Below the pieces are notes generated by a model, which was not told the DNA's origin, searched no databases, and saw only the letters and a list, made by a program, of their open reading frames with translations. Shown here one piece after another: positions 51,901 to 59,342 of a stretch of 64,000 nucleotides of DNA; the stretch's first letter is position 1, and each line of letters begins with the position of its first letter. Location: contig CM049308.1 in assembly GCA_026874595.1 (NCBI GenBank), positions 36,450,027 to 36,514,026 on the forward strand, read 5' to 3'. A program made the position numbers and the translations under genes. The stretch comes from Sipunculus nudus (Eukaryota > Annelida > Sipuncula > Golfingiida > Sipunculidae).

Positions 51901-54900
51901 CAAGATTACTGGCGCCAGAGTGTCTTTACAACTAAGTCTGAGGAACGCATTATAAGGCCTTATGAAGATGCAAATATATTCGTCATTTATGATAACGCTT
52001 CATGGCCTACAGGTACACTGTCAATTAGCATTTTTTTGGGTACTTTCTAAAAATACCAAAAATGAGCGAGAAAAGTTCCGTTTTAACCCAGCAGATTCGT
52101 AGACCCCTCAGAATGTATGTTGACCGCATGAACACAAGCAAGGCTCGCACGAGTTACAGGACGCAGGCAGCTTGCAGGCGATACAGAAAATGACCTGTGT
52201 CCATTGTTATTAGGTCATTTTGGCAGATTAAAAAAGATTCCCAGTAAGCCATCCCGGCACAAGGGCTTAAAGGGGCCCGATCGCCTAACTGACCTTTATA
52301 AACTTAAGGTAATCTCTTGGAGCTTTTATAAAAATAAACCAGATAACGTGCATAATGCACACAGGCTGCTTCGTGTTTTTAATATGACGGGGGCCCGCAA
52401 AAATAATCAAACAAACAAGGGCATCTGCATGGCAGCAAGTTCGATACGCAAGAGCTTTGCGAATAGCGTTTTGCAACAAGTCACCTTTCTACCTCCGCAT
52501 TTATGCAACCTACCACCTTAGGTTACATGTTTTTCCCCGTATGTCAACATTGTTGTGTTTGCAAACATGTATTATAATATGTGGGGGGCCCGCTAAAATA
52601 ATCAAACAAACATGGGCGTCTGCATGGCAGCAAGTTCGATAAGCCAGAGCTTTGCAAATAGCGTTTTGCAACAAGTCACCTTTCTACCTCCGCATTTACG
52701 CAACCTACCACCTTAGGTTACATGTTTTTTCCCGTATGTCAACATTGCTGTGTTTGCAAACATGTTGTTGATAAACAAGTTTACACTTCCTTCACGAAGG
52801 TCTAATTAGAACTTTTCACAACCAGAATTACCCTTAGATCATTAATGTATACATAGAGGAAGTCAGAAAGCACATAATTTTTTTTTTCAAAAGGTAGGTG
52901 ATTGGAGTGTACTTGTTATTGGTCTGTGTGTGAGTAAATAGTCCACGTTTGTCTGCTCACCATAACCTAACTGCGTAACCTGAGGTCCGATGTTGCACAC
53001 GTGCCACAAATATGAAACGAGAAGAAATTTCTAAGAAGAAACACGGGAAATATCATTGGTAGGAAGCTTAATAAATTTCATTTTTTAAGTTGCGCGATAC
53101 GGCCACCAGGTACCGTTTACGCTAGCTAATGTTTTGCGCCCCTGATCGTGCCCGATGCAAACAGTTCTACACTTGTGTACTGGAGTAAGCAAACGGTTTT
53201 AGAACGACACATTAAACGAGTTTAATTAATTTTCATAGTGTGCATCTTTCCACGAGGTAAGCATCACGGAAGCGGATTCAGGGGAGGGTCACCTTTTTAG
53301 CCGCCCCTACCTTTTATTTAAGGGTTTCAGACCATTTTCTTTTATTATGTATTATCTCGAGATGAATTATTTTGTTGTGTCCTAAATTTTGTTCTGTGAA
53401 ATACCTTGTCGAGATCTCACAAATATTACGTCGAGATCCCGGGATAATTTTCCTTTCCAAAACGAACCACCCTAAAATTGCGGTGATTGAGAAACCAGCC
53501 TTTTTCAGATCAAAGAACAACGGGCTGGAATGTGTTTTTGAAGGAGTACTTCTTGCAAATTTCTAAACAGATTCACTGTAGCCGAGGACGACGACGCAAG
53601 TCTGTTTTTTAAAAACACTGATATTGTAAGACTTGTATTGCACCAACCACGAAAAAAAGTAACTTAAGGCCAAAATAAAAAAAAGGTATGGTTCTCAGGC
53701 ACTTTTTTTCAGAAATCAATGCGGGCGGGCGCTTGTTTAATTTTATATTTTTATATATGTTTCTATAAAAATGTCAAATGATAAGGGAAAAGCATGAAAA
53801 TAACAGTTTTATTTTCCTAAATAAGTAAAAGCCTTACAAAACAAAGCAAACTGTATGGGTCTATCTTCTTGAAAGAAATGTCGGAGCGGCAGCAGCTCAA
53901 AATTCCAAAGTTTTTATTGAAAATCAAAATAAAAAGTTTTGATGCGGGGGTTTAAAATTGATGCGGGCGGTGCCTGAGAACCATACCTTTAATTTTTTTG
54001 GCCTAATAAACAACCGTATAAAAAGTGAGACCAGTTTTGAGTTGGTATTGTACGAGTGTTTCAAAGTAAATTAAAATAAATGCTCTTTATGTTAGAACTT
54101 TTTGGACGGACACAAGAAACGGGGAGACTGTCAAGCATAATAAAACATGGTTATGATAGTATTTATGTGCCACAAAAAAATGTACAATGCAGTTTCTACA
54201 ATTTCAGCCGAGTACGTTAGTCGTTTTTACTGACCTACCACCCCGCATCATTAATGGATTAGCCCTTCTCGGCGGCCAGGTGACACTTGTCTGTTTTCCC
54301 CGATGATAAGCGAAGGCCATTATGGGATATGGTAATTTTCCATCATAATTATCAGTTAATACTCGTACATAGACAAACTAAACCGTAACAGTTTTGGTTG
54401 TTTTTATATAATTCGTATTTTACAATGTACATACCAAAATGGTCAATGAATTTTACGCGCGAAAATGCTGGGATTATATGCCATCGCATGATTGACAGAA
54501 AAAGAACATGTTTGGCGCGTAGTGTTACAGGTAACTTTTATCATTGTAATTACCTTAAAATGACCATTTTACCTATCGCGGCAGGATATAAGAGTAAAGA
54601 AAAAAATTGCCTAGCAGCCGACCGAAAAGTAGTTACGTGGATGGTTGTTGAAAAGAAGTTTTGTTTCACTAGTTCCAAGAATTAAGAATCGATGTCTGGC
54701 AGCGAATTGAAGACAAAAGGTGGTATTATTAATTGTATTGATAGCTTTTTGACTGGGCTTTCGGAGGCGGAATTACCCTGTTACCGCCTTTTAAGATTAT
54801 TATCATTATATCAACCTGAGCCCTAGCGATATCACGGCGACTGTCCGTCGTCCGTTTGCCAATTATATTCTCGGCAATTGCTGATCCAATTTTCTCGAAA

Positions 54901-57900
54901 CGTACAGAATTGTAAAATTGGGCGTCGATGAACCAATACCATACAGTTCTGAATCCGTAATGAATCGGGCTTCGTGAACAAATTTGGTGGCGCCACTTGC
55001 CTTTTTTTATAATTTACATGTGCAGTTTTATTTCAGATACTTTGAATATTTTTTTTTTAGAATTTGGCCTTTTAGTACGCCGTCATAGAGTAACCATGCA
55101 AGTAAATGAAGGCATTTGCATAATGTTCACCATAACATCGGAAAAGGGACTGTTCACGTTCAAACCCTATTGTTTTGCACGTCGACGATTTTGTGCATAT
55201 TTTTAGTTCATTCACATTTTATTAGCTTTTCCAGGGCTTGACATTTAAATGTTAAGCTTGGCTGACCTTTCAGGCTGATAGACCGTCATTCTTACCTGTC
55301 CAGCTGAAAAGCTTACTTCAGAATTAAGACAATGTAAATTTTATTAGCAGATTCAAAATATTTCAGTACAAGTAAGATTAATATGGACTAATAGCGCTTC
55401 TGAGAAAAAAGAACAGATTGGTGTGCAAGAACCATTGCCCTCAATTCAGAAGCCCTACAGGCAGAGGCCTGTCAAATTTGAGTTGCTCTTTTTTTAAGAA
55501 TTTACTGAAAGTTACACTAATTACTCTAAAAAGAAGGTTTTTTTTCACTCTGTTTTTAGCAGCACTTTTTTCCCTCTTTTTCCAGTGAAAGAAGATGTAT
55601 ACTCTTTCTCTCCTGCTATAACTGTTTAGTTGGAACAAGAATGGGACACCACATTTTTTGTGTGTGTACATGTCAGGCGTGTCATAACATGTGGAAAATG
55701 CCATTATGTGGGTGGATGTGCATGATGCATGTATCTGACTTCAGAGCAGTAAATATACACATTTGTAGTAAGCGAAGCACATCTTTATTCAGTCTTTGAA
55801 AAAAAATGGGGAATTACAGTTAATTTTCTTCTTTTTTTTTTCTCATTTTTCCATTTCGTTTTTTTTATTTCAAAGATTTTTTTTTGGTATTTTCCCTTTG
55901 GCCAGCCTGGCCTGGCTCATTTAGTGAATCTGTTACCTGTCCCTCTTTCATGTTAAGCGTGCACTGGAAGTCCGTCTAAAAGTTCCCACTGGTTAACAAA
56001 TATAGGTGTCTGTCATTACTCAGAATGAGCTGGAGGCTGTTGTAGAAGGCTCCAGGCTGTCCTAATTTCCCCCAAATACAGGTCTTGGGTAAAAATAAGC
56101 TCACACTTAATGGTTGTGTACTGTATTTTTACATTAATCTTGGTGAAAACAGGTGGATTTATTTATGTCATGTTGTTTTGTAATTGTATCCACCAAAACA
56201 AAGTTTTGCAGATACAATGTTTTTGACACAGTTCCGCCGAGGCGGCTTTCCTTTCCGGAATAGAACTCTTGAGACCACAAGACAGATTTTTCCGAAACTT
56301 TACATGATTATCGGGTCACATTCGAGCTGGTGCCAAAAAATTTCTCATTGACCTCTGATGTTTCCTCTCTCCAGTGTGTCCATCTGTACATCTGTTTTGA
56401 CACATTAACCCAGATATCTTCTGACTCGTTTGACCAGTCAGGCTAAAAATTTGCACAAATGTGGCCCTTGGATAGCTTGATAACCTACATAAAAAATTGT
56501 GGCGCCACCAGCAACCATTTTTGCACAGCGTCCATCTGTTCATCTGCCTTGGGATAAAATCACTCGTATCTCTGCAGTAAATGGACTTCTCCACCTGAAA
56601 TTTTGCATATGTATTCATCCTGTATAGCTTTCTTGATTTTATGACAGGTGGCGCCACCTACATTCACGTTCAGGCTTCAGACATCCAGGCTTATATCTCA
56701 GGACTGGTTTGATGTATCCTCCTGAAATTTTGCATGTGTATAGATCTCACATAGCTCTTTATCAAACGCAAAACTGGTGGCACCACCTGCAACCATTTTG
56801 CACAGCATCAGTCTGTTAGTCTGCCGTTGGATAAAATCACTCTTATCTCTGCATTTGTTGGACTTATCCACCTGAAATTTTGCATGTATATACATCTTGG
56901 ATAGCTTTTTTGATTTTGTGGCGGGTGGCACCACCTACATTCACATTCAGGCTTCAGACATCCAGGATGGTTTGATGTATTCTGCTGAAATTTTGTATGT
57001 GTATAGATCTCACATAGCTCTTTATCATATCTCTGCAGTGAATGGACTTGTCCACCTGAAAATTTGCAATTGTATACAACTTGGATAACTTTCTGGATTT
57101 TGTGGCAAGTGGCACCACTGCATACACACCTAGCTCTATTTCCTCTTGCCACTCAATCCTGGCCTCACTTCACTTGTCCCACTCTAATTTTGGCGGATAT
57201 TCTAGTTTTTTTAATTGTTTTCAAAATGTCTTCAGTTGCACAAGTATCTTTCATTTTTATTAAAGCAAAATGATGTGCATTCATAGCTATAATCCTTTCA
57301 TAGTGCAAGATTGGAACAAAGCCGATTGAGCAAGTTCCCTGGTAACATGGCTGAAACTCTTGAAATGGGTATTTTGAAAGCTTTGGAATCCTTTTGTATA
57401 TTTTTCCTGTACTTTAACTGCTCAGGCAATGATCTTAATCCAGTGTAGGTCATTGTTGATTCTTTACACAACTTGCCCTTTTCTCATTTCTACAATCATA
57501 TTAATTTTGAATGATCTTTCTTCTACAATCATGTCAATGGCAGCTAGACAGATGCTTTACAGACAATCAGATGAGCTGACAAGATTGTTATCTGTTTAAT
57601 CATGATTGAAGGGGATGAAAAAGTATTTTATTGCTGCTGAAGAAATGTACAGTAGGATCAACAGGAATTGGTGATTAGATAACTGAACCTTTTCAGTTCT
57701 AAATTAAAATAATGGGTGATTAATAATATTTGCTGGGAGGATTGCTGTTAATACAATCTTCATTACCAATGGTTTCTCATCACCAGCTAGATAACTTGCC
57801 CTAAATAACTTGGAGTGAATTAAGCCTGATGGAATTGTTAACATTGCAGCTCATATCCGTCAAGGTTTTGAGACCACTTGTGGAGTCTTGTGTAAATTTT

Positions 57901-59342
57901 CTCCCCATAGGGAATTCAGGTGTGCATAAATTACTGTACTCTCCCCACTGATGTTAAAACAAAGCAGTCCCCCCTCCCCCCCCCCCCACCCCACACACAC
58001 CCACCCCTTTTCACAGTAAAAATTCTCAACTCTTTCATTTAGTGCTGAAGAACATGCAGTTTCTAACCTGATCCTGTCATGGCCCCGCATGTATGTAGGG
58101 AATTTGAAGGGACATTGCAGGGATATCTAATTTAAATATCAATTTTTTTAACCAAGGAACCCATTAATCACCATATCTTTATGATAGATTTAATGTTGAT
58201 TGCATAAATATTGCTGGTTTTCCCTGTACCCTGTCCTATATGTCCCCGATACAGAGATCTTGGAGTGAAGTGTGCTCTAATTGTTTGCTTGGCACACTTG
58301 TACTGCTGTATACTGGGAGACTATCATTTTATAGATTTAGCTTCACCTAAGTGATGTGTATTAAGCCTCAAAATTGGTGCAAAAATAAACAACTTTGCTG
58401 GCAGTTCTGATGGAGGTCTGGTAAAATCTGCCTAGTGCTAGCTCCAAGGGGCTGGCAAAAATTCAGTGGCATGTATTTTTGTTTGCCAGTTATTTTAACA
58501 GTTTCACCAGATTGCATTCTGCAGTGATGCCCTATACCCAAGATATACAAAACACACAGAGCCGGTCTAATCCACTACTCTTGTCCACCGGTTTTCTCAC
58601 ATTTAATTTTTAGTAAGATTAGTCCAAATTTTAGCAAAAGCGCAGAAAGAATAAAATGCCTAATTACCTGGTGAGAAATGCAGGACTAGTTTGGTTAGGT
58701 TTTCTTGGTAATAATTTTAAGTAAACATGTATGAGAAACAATTCCTCCATTGGTGACATCTTACAGTCATTAGCATGAAACAGACCTGCCAGATTATAGT
58801 GATGATGTCATAATAGGGCTTTAAGTTAAAAAAAATGCTGGTACTAGTACAGAAATAATAATCTGAAACTGCTGGTCACTATTTACTTTGATCCTTGTGC
58901 TGGTCTTTGTATGTGCATCATTTTCACATCACGCATATTACTATTTCCTGAAGGAATAATGGGGACTTCATAAGTCACTCTCTTTAGAATACATAAATCA
59001 CAGATATAGACGCAGATAAGTCAACCGGGCTGTAAAGTAGACAATATTTATTTCATAACCAGGACTGGTATTACTAATTACCCCTTGGCCTCTTTCTGTC
59101 TCAAGTACATGTAGTGTTGGGCCAATTTGACAATTTTATAAAATTATCACACACGCATAAAAAACCTGATGAACATGCAAAGTAGAGTGGGGTTAGTAGA
59201 TTTTGGGTAACTTTATGGTTGATTCTCCTTTGTTACTGTTTTGTAGACAGAAATTGTCAGTGCAGTTTTCACAAAGGAAAATCCAGGCACGGTAATCCAG
59301 GGTTACAGATACCTACCTGTGGAACCATACCTTCTTCCAAAG
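20723..59342 (+). CDS. B3GALNT2: Beta-1,3-N-acetylgalactosaminyltransferase 2, 5' six exons (partial gene)
   Basis: Spliced plus-strand model: 20723-20834, 26442-26556, 27416-27516, 30627-30721, 30935-31027, 59247-59342 (612 nt, 204 codons), with GT-AG ends and continuous phases. B3GALNT2 is a type II ER/Golgi GT31 glycosyltransferase that adds beta-1,3-GalNAc to O-mannose-linked GlcNAc, best known on alpha-dystroglycan. Evidence: an N-terminal signal anchor (residues about 6-22), then YELLVGVLSAREHFQERQ and TIRDTWM (41-65), the GT31 opening block in its B3GALNT2 form; VLFVLGNRACPVPRDDRE and NEFSC in exon 3; and SFMVQHPVILSQLG in exon 4/5, which corresponds to the family's SF-V-YPI-ITSLG stretch. 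The DDD metal-binding motif and the rest (~300 residues) are not in the window. The start ATG has a purine at -3 and G at +4. Introns are stuffed with repeats. Confidence 0.85.
20942..22603. mobile_element. Nested fold-back element, 9-bp TSD, MULE-like
   Basis: Inserted in the left arm of the larger fold-back. Ends GGCATATAATAAAACC and its inverse. Arms of ~590 bp (20942-21530 and ~22020-22603) share, for example, cctgcgtccgccatcttgga inverted. Target duplication TGGGTAAAA at 20933-20941 and 22604-22612. The inverted copy of this site at 24318-24336 is uninterrupted, so the window itself supplies an empty-site paralogue. Long inverted arms plus a 9-bp duplication fit Mutator-like elements. 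No ORF. Confidence 0.7.
21873..21903. repeat. (AT)n microsatellite
   Basis: In the loop of the nested fold-back element. Confidence 0.9.
23900..23951. repeat. (TA)n microsatellite
   Basis: At the inner end of the right arm of the outer fold-back element. Confidence 0.9.
25453..26170 (+). mobile_element. Helentron-like element, same subfamily as 1-2783, short copy
   Basis: Begins AGCTCAGTTGACGGAAAGTC with the hairpin partner GTCATCTGAGCT, then gcaatcactctttat. It has two ~335-bp monomers with GGTGGCACCAC near 25787 and 26119. Opposite orientation to the array at the left edge. No 3' terminus (cagctgagc … cttgt) follows, so it is 3'-truncated or decayed. Confidence 0.65.
26442..26556 (+). CDS. 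B3GALNT2: B3GALNT2 exon 2
   Basis: Acceptor ACTGATTCAG, donor GTCAGC (weak but canonical GT). Encodes PKYELLVGVLSAREHFQERQ and TIRDTWMKAAKSEDNLG. The VGVLSAR and IR-TWM motifs open the GT31 domain. Confidence 0.85.
27416..27516 (+). CDS. B3GALNT2: B3GALNT2 exon 3
   Basis: Acceptor ACATTTTCTTTCAG, donor GTGAGG. Encodes VKVLFVLGNRACPVPRDDRE and NEFSCNRWNFSLP. It matches the family stretch in which a beta strand is followed by C-x-VP-(x)2-DRE and a second cysteine. NWS/NFS sequons are possible glycosylation sites. Confidence 0.85.
27849..30431 (+). mobile_element. Helentron-like element family A, copy 1
   Basis: 5' end GCTCAGCTGACTATATGTCA with hairpin partner ATCTGAGC. The inverse motif CAGCTGAGC is at 30398-30406, followed by the hairpin GACCCATGGGTC and CCTTGTT. 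Internal sequence (27900-28760) aligns by eye with copies at 31079 and 40005. The middle (about 29150-29830) does not match the other copies. Confidence 0.65.
29150..29830. other. GC-richer unassigned block inside family A copy 1
   Basis: Compared with its surroundings this ~700 bp is noticeably richer in G, C and CpG (for example cgcttcaagcgccgtttg, ctcaccggccgggcatc) and carries ATTGG/CCAAT-type motifs. No splice-bounded exon or repeat match was found. It could be an enhancer, an alternative promoter of B3GALNT2, or captured foreign DNA. Confidence 0.35.
30627..30721 (+). CDS. B3GALNT2: B3GALNT2 exon 4
   Basis: Acceptor TTTGCTTTTCATCAG, donor GTAATA. Phase 1 in, phase 0 out. Encodes an acidic stretch (KVEEVELFTETERAGINF) ending in the conserved SF-M start of the next block. 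Confidence 0.8.
30935..31027 (+). CDS. B3GALNT2: B3GALNT2 exon 5
   Basis: Acceptor TTTGTTCTCAG, donor GTATCA. 31 codons, phase 0. Encodes VQHPVILSQLGLHADSLGSR and VQVKLLAAYRQ. A Helentron-like element starts about 50 bp after its donor. Confidence 0.8.
31079..33735 (+). mobile_element. Helentron-like element family A, copy 2
   Basis: 5' GCTCAGCTGACTATAAGTCA (31080 on), inverse CAGCTGAGC at 33705-33713, then hairpin GACCCATGGGTC and CCTTG. Interrupted by the family E element at 31461-32616. Starts ~50 bp after the B3GALNT2 exon 5 donor. Confidence 0.7.
31461..32616 (+). mobile_element. Helentron-like element family E, copy 1 (nested)
   Basis: 5' GTATCCGCCAAAA (31461-31473), exact inverse TTTTGGCGGATAC at 32591-32603, then a 13-base tail ending CACTTGT. 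The core is ~280-bp units, each with two ~140-bp halves centred on GGTGGCRCCACC (31771, 31920, 32050, 32200, 32328). No coding capacity. Nested in family A copy 2, hence younger. Confidence 0.65.
33740..35550. other. B3GALNT2 intron, unassigned
   Basis: No exon with good splice sites or recognisable protein. 34650-35060 contains a loose internal repetition of (t)gaaaaccattgaa-type phrases. Confidence 0.35.
35553..36210 (+). repeat. Two ~335-bp monomers of another dispersed repeat (family D)
   Basis: 35560-35890 and 35895-36205 are related (tgttaccaaatatctcaac… / tgttgacctactttctgcaggct / gagtataaattcagtc). The second carries GGCGGCACCACC. The first begins TTAGTTCACTCTTGGAGTG, a possible terminal hairpin. 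The other end was not identified; the minisatellite follows 300 bp later. Confidence 0.5.
36514..39950. repeat. 42-bp minisatellite, about 82 units
   Basis: The unit reads GATCCTGGATAGCTCTTTAT then GCTCAGCAAGACTTGGCTTGAT, with limited variants. Length 42 keeps frames open on both strands, producing 14-residue repeats (LMILDSSLCSARLG and SIKSYPGSLSQVLL) that are by-products. Higher-order structure: a ~1092-bp block (26 units), marked by the insertion agcaagcaagtcttgctg at ~37886 and ~38978, and a 252-bp (6-unit) repeat at ~39431/39682. The earlier segment 36640-37000 recurs 462 bp (11 units) later. No terminal structure of its own is visible. Confidence 0.95.
40005..42601 (+). mobile_element. 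Helentron-like element family A, copy 3
   Basis: 5' TTAGCTCAGCTGACTATAAG with hairpin partner GTCATCTGAGCTATAG; inverse CAGCTGAGC at 42570-42578, hairpin GACCCATGGGTC (42583-42594), end CCTTGTT. Internal sequence 40246-40745 is repeated, diverged, at 40930-41400. Starts ~55 bp after the 42-bp minisatellite ends. Confidence 0.7.
42605..43380 (+). mobile_element. Helentron-like family A, decayed copy 4
   Basis: Directly abuts copy 3. The leader resembles a decayed family A start (gttatagctgaccaattgttaataaagcacaaatc). The 3' end is clear: CAGCTGAGTGTCATGACCCA then TGGATCACTTGTT. Tandem insertion of this kind is consistent with a preferred target. Confidence 0.5.
43381..44393. other. Unassigned intron sequence
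   Basis: Contains phrases typical of the dispersed repeats (for example ccaaatttgaggcagatgcctccaaccgctcctgaaatttccaagg near 43900), but no terminus or ORF. Confidence 0.3.
44394..45010 (-). pseudogene. Non-LTR retrotransposon ORF2 C-terminus, degraded
   Basis: Minus-strand frames contain NLFIPTAYNDIQYVL (post-thumb region), the terminal zinc-knuckle block CACNEAEENAEHYMFEC, and the end motif LWYGDRNL…FIKLTQLF. Several stops. Same strand as the RT core at 45906-46560, so probably the 3' half of the same insertion, split by the Penelope-like fragment. Confidence 0.65.
45085..45591 (+). pseudogene. Penelope-like element, C-terminal GIY-YIG fragment
   Basis: 169 codons open to a TAA. Begins after a stop with a CxxxxxCxxC linker (KCGDRRCEICD), then VIYFITCKKC, NYIGETG and LSLRMNNHKKTI of the GIY-YIG nuclease, and later a conserved E (SEQKHIHTLRTHVKGLN). 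The RT part is missing. It is a different subfamily from the copy at 47-48.7 kb, with a shorter C-terminus. It lies between two minus-strand pieces of a CR1-like element, as if inserted there. Confidence 0.75.
45866..45906. repeat. (TA)n microsatellite
   Basis: Separates the Penelope-like GIY-YIG fragment from the CR1-like RT core. Confidence 0.9.
45906..46560 (-). pseudogene. Non-LTR retrotransposon RT core, degraded
   Basis: Minus-strand translation gives VPQGSILGPILFLIYTNDIY (RT motif B region), a decayed AD-D region (YSTVGDPVASADSLNRDLYR), then WKLKLNTDKTKTL and a decayed thumb reading LFQQLRRK…REAA. Several stops and shifts. The motif set is that of CR1/L2/Jockey-type elements. Upstream sequence to 46560 still resembles the RT stretch LGLKGSLYGQI. 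Ends at a (TA)n tract. Confidence 0.7.
46561..47130. other. Sequence between CR1-like remnant and Penelope-like RT
   Basis: Possibly the 5' (pseudo-LTR) part of the Penelope-like element near 47050-47130 (gactgaggaagaccaccc). No firm boundary. Confidence 0.3.
47154..48745 (+). pseudogene. Penelope-like element, RT plus GIY-YIG, broken
   Basis: Remnant of a Penelope-like retroelement in three or more frames. Order: a short piece (MEALLTDTHTL then a K-rich run), frame shift in an A-run near 47205, then PTSSVAPKFYGLPKIHKTGV and PLRLIVASHGSVTYN, the diagnostic PLE reverse-transcriptase opening. The stretch that should carry RT motif A with its first catalytic Asp is deleted near 47515-47530: the frame jumps to VPVDEALKIILELL. 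GAAMGSPVSPIVANLY and the RFVDDT catalytic pair remain. A 2-base insertion near 47738 and a shift near 47990 follow. The C-terminus is a GIY-YIG nuclease (GGIVYH…YVGETG) with the typical LNQDQGRHPLPRTYNPLL end. It cannot encode an active enzyme. Confidence 0.85.
49632..50348 (+). pseudogene. Retroelement ORF1 (Gag-like) remnant
   Basis: One frame runs EYLVIMKGVNPEADAKL, one stop, then METIP-type sequence with VTVIRLRCAARKKPTHKVTV and VFKDKDFLDCALQQGIEVGV then KKFRTEVYM. The pattern (VxRL, a K-P-T block, V-F-K-D-K-DF, AL-GI-G, a (R/K)-E-Y strand) resembles the RRM-like nucleic-acid-binding domain of non-LTR ORF1 proteins. The CCHC knuckles expected next are not recognisable. It may instead be a chance-preserved unknown ORF; a longer open frame (218 codons) is unusual for this AT-rich DNA. 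Confidence 0.4.
51247..51810. mobile_element. hAT-like MITE
   Basis: Ends CAGGGGCGTCAACACAGGGG and, inverted, CAGTGGCGTCAATTTATC, with G/C homopolymers (51263-51277 and 51766-51781) just inside. CAG(G/T)GGCGT matches the CAGNG start of hAT ends. The interior has a diverged ~165-bp direct repeat (51390-51560, 51585-51720). An exact 8-bp duplication was not found. Confidence 0.5.
52267..52917. mobile_element. TTAA-flanked MITE, copy 2 with internal duplication
   Basis: Starts TTAAAGGGGCCCGATCGCCT like the 19397 copy, and the right end stops at GGTAGGTGATTGG, lacking the last ~12 bases and TTAA. A ~190-bp inner segment (tatgtgggggcccgc…tttgcaaacatg) is present twice in tandem; copy 1 has it once. 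Confidence 0.6.
53668..54003. mobile_element. Harbinger-like MITE
   Basis: 336 bp with ~40-bp inverted ends starting GGCCAAAATAAAAAAAAGGT and containing GGTATGGTTCTCAGGCAC. Flanked by TAA on both sides (53665-53667, 54004-54006). A 3-bp TWA duplication and GGC start fit PIF/Harbinger. No ORF. Confidence 0.7.
54010..54790. other. Unassigned sequence
   Basis: The plus-strand open frame at 54398-54685 (95 codons) has no recognised homology or splice context. No repeat recognised. Confidence 0.3.
54800..55210 (+). repeat. Decayed family A-like element
   Basis: Contains a leader-like run (gagccctagcgatatcacgg, then gactgtccgtcgtccg) and one GGTGGCGCCACT at ~54986. Termini not preserved. Confidence 0.4.
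55211..56180. other. Unassigned intron sequence
   Basis: T-rich and low-complexity in parts (55840-55890). No feature recognised. Confidence 0.3.
56186..57212 (+). mobile_element. Helentron-like element family E, copy 2
   Basis: 5' GTATCCACCAAAA (56186-56198), inverse TTTTGGCGGATA at 57188-57199. Same 280-bp unit structure as copy 1 with GGTGGCRCCACC or close variants at ~56498, 56647, 56775, 56924 and 57103. The tail after the inverse motif is diverged (tctagttttttt). Confidence 0.65.
57213..59246. other. End of the 28-kb B3GALNT2 intron
   Basis: No exon or repeat family recognised apart from a C-rich run at 57970-57988. Confidence 0.35.
59247..59342 (+). CDS. B3GALNT2: B3GALNT2 exon 6
   Basis: Acceptor TGTTACTGTTTTGTAG, donor GTAGGT. 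32 codons, phase 0. Encodes TEIVSAVFTKENPGTVIQGY and RYLPVEPYLLPK, matching the family segment that ends in a K/R-x-x-PVE-x-(F/Y)-LP motif. The preceding intron is ~28.2 kb. No convincing exon 7 was found before 64000. Confidence 0.8.
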
